Assembly (NCBI GenBank): GCA_937902805.1
Contig: CALEMB010000108.1
Coordinates: 1 to 17,608, forward strand
DNA: 17,608 nucleotides
Origin: an uncultured Bacteroidales bacterium
GTDB lineage: Bacteria > Bacteroidota > Bacteroidia > Bacteroidales > F082
Reading direction: 5' to 3'
The number at the start of each line of letters is the position of its first letter. Within the stretch, counting starts at the first letter, position 1. A model generated the notes under the pieces. The model saw only the letters and a program-made list of their open reading frames with translations. It had not been told where the DNA came from and made no database searches. Shown here one piece after another: positions 13,755 to 17,608 of this stretch. The position numbers were made by a program, and so were the translations under genes.

Positions 13755-14520
13755 TGCGGTATTGCACCGTCAACTCGTCGTTTGAAGGGGTAGGCACATC
13801 CCAATAGGGTTTTTCTTCTGACGCAGTGTCATTTGAATTATCCGAATCAGGTCCCTGAGCCTGTCGAAGGGCCGTGCTTTCGTCTTCATCATCTTCCTCC
13901 CAATGATACACCTCTTTCTGAGGTCCTTCCTTCCTTAAGAAAAAGGCCAGCAAAATGCCAATCAAGGCACCGCTGAGGTGACCTTCCCATGAGATGTTTT
14001 GCGGGACGGCCAAAGCAGGTATCATGCCCCAGATGAAGCTGCCGTAAAGAAATACCATGATGAGCGAGATGACGATAAGCATGCGGTTGCCACGGATGAA
14101 GCCGCTGAAGATGAGGAAGAGATTCAATCCATAGACTAGAGCACTGGCGCCTATATGTGTCGTATCGGCATCACCGATGCACCAGGTGAGCAGACCGCTG
14201 CCCAGCCAGGTGATGAGCATGACGCGGTTGGCGAGGGTGGGGTAGCAGTAATACAAGGCTGTCCCCAAGACAAGGATAGGCACCGTGTTCGACAACAGGT
14301 GTTCCCAACTGCCATGCAGGAAGGGCAATGTGAGAATACCGATGAGACCATTTACGGTATGTGGAACGACACCCCATTGCGCGAGGCGTGCGCCATACGA
14401 CACTTCGATGATCTTCACCAGCCACATCACTGCCACGATGATGAGCGGGATGATGAGGCTACCCATGAATTTCCGTCTTTCTGCTTTGTCGTCCATGCCG
14501 AAGGTTTTATCAAGAATCAT
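13744..14520 (-). CDS. Rhomboid-family intramembrane serine protease
   Basis: The 258-residue protein has six or so membrane segments and the rhomboid signature: H-G-S-W-E-H-L-L-S-N (69-78) in the TM2 region, G-A-S-A (124-127, nucleophile Ser126) and the catalytic His181 in W-E-G-H-L-S-G. Position +1 after the serine is Ala, where Gly is commonest. It should cleave transmembrane substrates in the inner membrane. Residues ~200-258 form an acidic, low-complexity cytoplasmic tail containing A-L-R-Q-A-Q-G-P (217-224), which is translated dispersed repeat D3. The start is uncertain: ATG 14520 lies only seven bases after a GACCTTTG promoter-like element, and ATG 14496 (MDDKAERR) would also keep every membrane helix. 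It is the third gene after gcvT and cotH-like on this strand. Confidence 0.9.
   Translation of the reverse strand: MILDKTFGMDDKAERRKFMGSLIIPLIIVAVMWLVKIIEVSYGARLAQWGVVPHTVNGLIGILTLPFLHGSWEHLLSNTVPILVLGTALYYCYPTLANRVMLITWLGSGLLTWCIGDADTTHIGASALVYGLNLFLIFSGFIRGNRMLIVISLIMVFLYGSFIWGMIPALAVPQNISWEGHLSGALIGILLAFFLRKEGPQKEVYHWEEDDEDESTALRQAQGPDSDNSNDTASEEKPYWDVPTPSNDELTVQYRIKH
13853..13872. repeat. Dispersed repeat D3 inside the rhomboid coding sequence
   Basis: CCCTGAGCCTGTCGAAGGGC is read on the minus strand as A-L-R-Q-A-Q-G in the rhomboid tail. Its TGAGCCTGTCGAAG core differs by one base from TGAGCTTGTCGAAG in copy D2 (7490-7503). It lies in frame and so leaves the gene intact. Confidence 0.7.
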
Positions 14521-14527
14521 TCCGCTG

Positions 14528-14535
14528 CAAAGGTC
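14528..14535 (-). promoter_or_regulatory. Weak -7-like element before the rhomboid gene
   Basis: The minus strand reads TTTTTCCGACCTTTGCAGC in the 30-base gap between the CotH-like stop and the rhomboid ATG. GACCTTTG matches TAnnTTTG except for its first base. If used, the rhomboid could be expressed apart from gcvT and the CotH-like gene. Confidence 0.3.
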
Positions 14536-14550
14536 GGAAAAATTGGCAGT

Positions 14551-16374
14551 TTAGTTGGTGACAACGAACTTTCGGGTTATGTCGCCAATCCTTAGGATAT
14601 ATATGCCCGAGGGCAGGTGAATCGGTAGAACAAATTCGAACGTTCCCGCGCCAAAAGTCCGTTCCATGCTCCAATGCAGCCTTCCCTGAATGTCGAAGAT
14701 TTGAACGGTAGTCTGTGCCGTCTTGTCGAAATGCGTCTGAATGCGAATCTCGCTTTGGGCAGGCGAGGGGTAAAGGGTTTCAATGGTGAAGTTGTAGTTG
14801 TCAGTATAGAAATAGTCTTGCATCTGCTGTAATACAGACCTCTCCCTTAGCGACAGGAATGCGTCGATGCCGTCCATGTGTTGCTCCCAAAGCTGTAGGC
14901 TGTCGGGATTGTGGAATCGGACCACTTGGTCGGGGATTTCTCCTTTCAGTGTTTCAAAAGCCTTGTCTTTCAATGGCTTCGTTGTTTCGTAGGCGAATGC
15001 GGAATGAAGAAGTTGGTTGAAACGGTTGAGGAAATCCACCTTGAAAGATTCATTTTCCAACAACTTTCTGAGAAACAAGGTACAAGTGGAACTTGATGGA
15101 TAAGTACTCGGCCCGTCGTAGGTCGCATTGGCGAAGGCATCGAATTCCTTGGTTATCAATCCAATGTCACCGTCAAAGAAGATCCAACGCCAAGGTCTGT
15201 TGCCTTCTTGCCAGCAGCGCATGTTGTTGGCTGGCCAGTCGAGGTTGGCGGTGAAGATTTCAAAGATTTGGTAGTCAATGAAATTGCTGATGTCCATGCG
15301 GCTGGCCACATAAGTATATGCATCCGCTTCGGAAAGGTCGTTGTTGGCGATGAAGTCGTAGAGTTCAAGGAAATTGAGGTTGTTACCCGCCTCGCAGGTT
15401 CCGTACCAGTCTTCGATGAGGTTGATGTCTTCGATATCGACATGGCAATGGTCTTCCAAGTAATGCTCGTCGGGCTTTTCGTGGATGTAATAGATGCCCC
15501 AGTATTCTCCGTTGAGGTAAAGCACCACAGGCCTTGAGGCTACCGTTTCAAGATTCAAGCGGGCGGCCAGCTGGTTGCTGAGATAGTCGTTGATTCCCGA
15601 TTGGGTCCAAGACGAGGTGAAAGGCTTGAATATCAAATGCTTGAAGCTGCTGTCAGGGATGGTTTCAAAAAATTGGTGCTTGAAGCGTTTCTTGCCGTAT
15701 TCATCACGGGCATAGATTTTCATGCATTTTTGCTGTAGCTTGCGTCCGTTGCCTCCATGCGTCCTGATGCCCGCCTTTTGGTTGACGCCTCTATTGTCCG
15801 TTTCATAGAACTCGAAGTTCATGGGCCTTTCCCATTCTCTTCCAGACTGATAGTAATTGCCAGTGCCTTCTGGGTTTGATGGGTCTTGGTATGCTCCAGG
15901 GACGAAGATGCCCCGATCGTAATCAAACAAGTCCAACGAGTCGGCGCAAATCGAAACCGCTGGCAGTCCGTGTGTGTCGCAGCCGAGCGACTTGATGAGG
16001 TAGGTATTGGTGGTCACTTTACCAGTTAAGCTGCCATTTTCGTCGAATGCTGCCGCCCTGATGACGATGCACTTTTGCACTGTCTCGGGGAGAAACCACA
16101 TCGTTTTGGGGCAGTTGGGGATGGTGTAGATGTCGGAACGGGAGTAAAGGTTTTCGCTCAAAAGCAACGGTTCCCGATAGATGGGATCGTTTGCCGTGGG
16201 TGTGTTGCCGTTGGTGGTATAATGAATGACCTTGCCCTGGTGGTTGCAGGACAAGGTCAGTTCAAAGGGATTGTCGTAAAACCCGCCAGGGGTCGAAAAG
16301 GTCACCTCTTGCGCCTTCGCAAAAGCCAGACACAACAACAGCGTTGTCGTCAGGAGGTGACGCAGGCGAATCAT
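14551..16374 (-). CDS. CotH-kinase-family secreted protein with T9SS sorting domain
   Basis: The 607-residue protein has a signal peptide (cleavage near A-K-A-Q, 19-22). A chitobiase/FN3-like domain follows (about 25-125; F-S-T-P-G-G-F-Y-D and I-H-Y-T-T-N-G-x-x-P-T-x-x-D-P-I-Y), then a CotH-like domain (about 135-450) with G-I-R-T-H-G-G (202-208), G-E-Y-W-G-I-Y-Y-I-H-E-K (289-300), N-L-D-W-P-A-N-N (377-384) and W-R-W-I-F-F-D-G-D (395-403; Asp401 and Asp403 as likely metal ligands). It ends in a T9SS C-terminal domain (about 532-607), with Y-P-S-P where Y-P-N-P is usual, then G-I-Y-I-L-R-I and K-F-V-V. It should be secreted to the cell surface. CotH proteins are atypical protein kinases in spore formers, but the role in Bacteroidota is not established. 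Its ATG overlaps the gcvT TGA by four bases. Confidence 0.92.
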   Translation of the reverse strand: MIRLRHLLTTTLLLCLAFAKAQEVTFSTPGGFYDNPFELTLSCNHQGKVIHYTTNGNTPTANDPIYREPLLLSENLYSRSDIYTIPNCPKTMWFLPETVQKCIVIRAAAFDENGSLTGKVTTNTYLIKSLGCDTHGLPAVSICADSLDLFDYDRGIFVPGAYQDPSNPEGTGNYYQSGREWERPMNFEFYETDNRGVNQKAGIRTHGGNGRKLQQKCMKIYARDEYGKKRFKHQFFETIPDSSFKHLIFKPFTSSWTQSGINDYLSNQLAARLNLETVASRPVVLYLNGEYWGIYYIHEKPDEHYLEDHCHVDIEDINLIEDWYGTCEAGNNLNFLELYDFIANNDLSEADAYTYVASRMDISNFIDYQIFEIFTANLDWPANNMRCWQEGNRPWRWIFFDGDIGLITKEFDAFANATYDGPSTYPSSSTCTLFLRKLLENESFKVDFLNRFNQLLHSAFAYETTKPLKDKAFETLKGEIPDQVVRFHNPDSLQLWEQHMDGIDAFLSLRERSVLQQMQDYFYTDNYNFTIETLYPSPAQSEIRIQTHFDKTAQTTVQIFDIQGRLHWSMERTFGAGTFEFVLPIHLPSGIYILRIGDITRKFVVTN

Positions 16375-17486
16375 GGCAGGAACGGCATCTTGACCACGAC
16401 GGCCTTGATGAGTTTGTTACGAATCTTGATGTAGATTTCGGTGTCCTTCTTGCTGAAGGCCTTCTTCACCAAAGCGGTACCGATGTTCTTGCCAGTCGAG
16501 GGCGACGGGCTGCCCGAGCGCACCATGCCGATGCAGTTGCCATCGGCGTCGCACACCTCGTAGCCGTTACGCGGAATGCCGCGGTCGATCATCTCGAAGC
16601 CGACAATCTTCTGGCTCACGCCATTGGCCTTTTGTGCGGCGAAGATTTCGCGGTTGAGGAAGTCGTTGCCGTCGACGAACTTGGTGATCCAACCCAGACC
16701 AGCCTCGATGGGGCTGATGGTGTCGTCGATTTCGTGGCCGTAGAGGCAGAAGCCCTTCTCCAGACGGAGGGTGTCGCGGCAGCCCAGACCTGCGGGCATG
16801 ATGCCAAACTCTTTGCCAGCCTCAAAGACAGCGTCCCACACTTGCTTGGCGTATGCCAGCGGGATGTAGATTTCGCAGCCGCCCGAGCCGGTGTAACAGG
16901 TGGTCGAGAAGATGATGTTGTCAACGCCAGCGAAGTTGATGATTTGGAAGGTGTAGTATTCCATATCCACCACGTTGGCTTTGGTGAGCTTTTGCATAGC
17001 TTTCAGGGCGTTGGGGCCTTGCACGGCCAGCTGAGCCCATTCTTCGCTCTCGTTCTTGAAGTCTTCACCGAGGGTCATACCGAACTTCTCGGCAATCTGG
17101 CTCATCCAAGCCCAGTCCTTGTCGATGTTGGCGGCATTGGGCACCATGAAGTAATGGTCGTCGGCAATGCGATAGACGAGCATGTCGTCCACGATGCCGC
17201 CCTTGCCGTTCGGCAGGCAGGTGTATTGCACCTTGCCGTCGGTCAAAGCAGCGACGTCATTAACGGTGCAGTATTGCATGAACTGCTTGGCCATGGGGCC
17301 TTTGGCACGGAACTCGCCCATGTGGCTCACGTCGAACACGCCGACGTTGTTACGGACGTTGTTGTGCTCTTCGACGAGGCCGGTGTATTGGATCGGCATG
17401 TCGTAACCTGCAAATTCAGCCATCTTGGCTCCCAGGTCGTGATGGATCTGGTTGTAAGGGGTTTTCTTTAATTCGATGTTTTCCAT
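16371..17486 (-). CDS. gcvT: Glycine cleavage system T protein (aminomethyltransferase)
   Basis: The 371-residue cytoplasmic protein transfers the methylene group from the aminomethyl-lipoyl H protein to tetrahydrofolate, releasing ammonia. Signatures include F-D-V-S-H-M-G-E (51-58), G-G-I-V-D-D (96-101, with the conserved catalytic Asp), Y-T-G-S-G-G-C-E-I-Y (198-207), G-L-G-C-R-D-T-L-R-L-E (233-243) with folate- and carboxylate-contacting arginines, and the C-terminal G-x-V-x-S-G-x-x-S-P-S barrel segment. Length is typical. In the Y-T-G-E-x-G-x-E-I-Y motif Ser replaces Glu. No gcvH or gcvP is next to it; the gene downstream is a T9SS-exported CotH-like protein that overlaps its stop. The sequence upstream of the start is inverted-repeat element B, with no recognisable promoter or glycine riboswitch before the window ends. 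Confidence 0.97.
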   Translation of the reverse strand: MENIELKKTPYNQIHHDLGAKMAEFAGYDMPIQYTGLVEEHNNVRNNVGVFDVSHMGEFRAKGPMAKQFMQYCTVNDVAALTDGKVQYTCLPNGKGGIVDDMLVYRIADDHYFMVPNAANIDKDWAWMSQIAEKFGMTLGEDFKNESEEWAQLAVQGPNALKAMQKLTKANVVDMEYYTFQIINFAGVDNIIFSTTCYTGSGGCEIYIPLAYAKQVWDAVFEAGKEFGIMPAGLGCRDTLRLEKGFCLYGHEIDDTISPIEAGLGWITKFVDGNDFLNREIFAAQKANGVSQKIVGFEMIDRGIPRNGYEVCDADGNCIGMVRSGSPSPSTGKNIGTALVKKAFSKKDTEIYIKIRNKLIKAVVVKMPFLP

Positions 17487-17532
17487 TTGATTATGTTTAG
17501 TTTAATGATTGTGTTTTTATTTTTCGCTTGTC

Positions 17533-17608
17533 GTCATTGCGAGGAGGAACGACGAAGCAATCCAGACAAAAGGCTTTTCTCCTAGATTGCTTCGTGCCTC
17601 GCAATGAC
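17533..17608. repeat. Inverted-repeat element B (same family as A, opposite orientation)
   Basis: A 33-base long arm (17533-17565, GTCATTGCGAGGAGGAACGA...) pairs with a 27-base short arm (17582-17608, ending CTCGCAATGAC), leaving a 16-base spacer. The arms match those of element A, but with the long arm on the left instead of the right. The window ends exactly at the right end of the palindrome, so flanking bases cannot be checked. It lies 46 bases upstream of the gcvT start. Confidence 0.85.

Noticed and set aside
13744..14520. Rhombosortase acting on the nearby secreted proteins
   Set aside because: The nearby exported proteins end in T9SS domains, not GlyGly-CTERM tails, so there is no sign of a rhombosortase substrate.
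16344..17471. A 375-codon plus-strand open frame opposite gcvT
   Set aside because: gcvT on the other strand has all its family motifs over its whole length; the opposite frame has no recognisable domain.
17487..17608. Glycine riboswitch upstream of gcvT
   Set aside because: Only 46 bases separate the start from inverted repeat B, with no glycine-aptamer-like structure visible. The true leader may lie beyond the window.

Overview
The window looks like a chromosomal piece of a Bacteroidota (Bacteroidales-type) genome of roughly 50% GC. Three things point there: two exported proteins end in type IX secretion (T9SS) C-terminal sorting domains, several starts are preceded by the Bacteroidota -7 element TAnnTTTG instead of a clear Shine-Dalgarno sequence, and the cell-envelope families are typical of that phylum. 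Genus and species cannot be read from the sequence.

Layout. 1-1952 (+): 3' part of a large surface-type protein with a duplicated module and a cysteine-bearing solenoid, closed by a strong terminator. 2040-2466: dispersed repeat, tandem 33-bp repeat and a fragment of an AAA/DUF4143 ATPase gene (pseudogene). 2476-3363 (-): EamA transporter, divergent from a small lipoprotein (3486-4010, +). A bidirectional hairpin then separates the lipoprotein from a minus-strand pair, yggS (5156-5827) and a Ca2+/Na+ antiporter (4064-5026), which are separated by an inverted-repeat element. 5828-6129 is a divergent control region with a further repeat element. 6130-7464 ffh and 7543-8427 folD (+) are housekeeping genes separated by a dispersed repeat.

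8580-13754 (+) is a tightly packed run of four exported proteins: a T9SS-sorted M28 metallopeptidase, a probable beta-propeller protein, a TPR-PD40-OmpA protein resembling the T9SS accessory protein PorE but apparently without its middle domain, and an SGNH-hydrolase lipoprotein. It converges, with an 11-bp overlap, on a minus-strand run 17486-13744: gcvT, a T9SS-sorted CotH-like protein whose start overlaps the gcvT stop by 4 bp, and a rhomboid protease.

How the parts may fit together. The four-gene run has the look of one envelope unit: a secreted peptidase, a peptidoglycan-anchored scaffold, and two further exported proteins. Joint function is inferred from gene order only. The other striking trait is the density of short palindromic or dispersed repeats in the gaps, one of which has entered the coding sequence of the rhomboid gene. 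They also create misleading upstream start codons for yggS and the antiporter gene. No tRNA, rRNA, CRISPR array, integrase or complete insertion sequence was seen.
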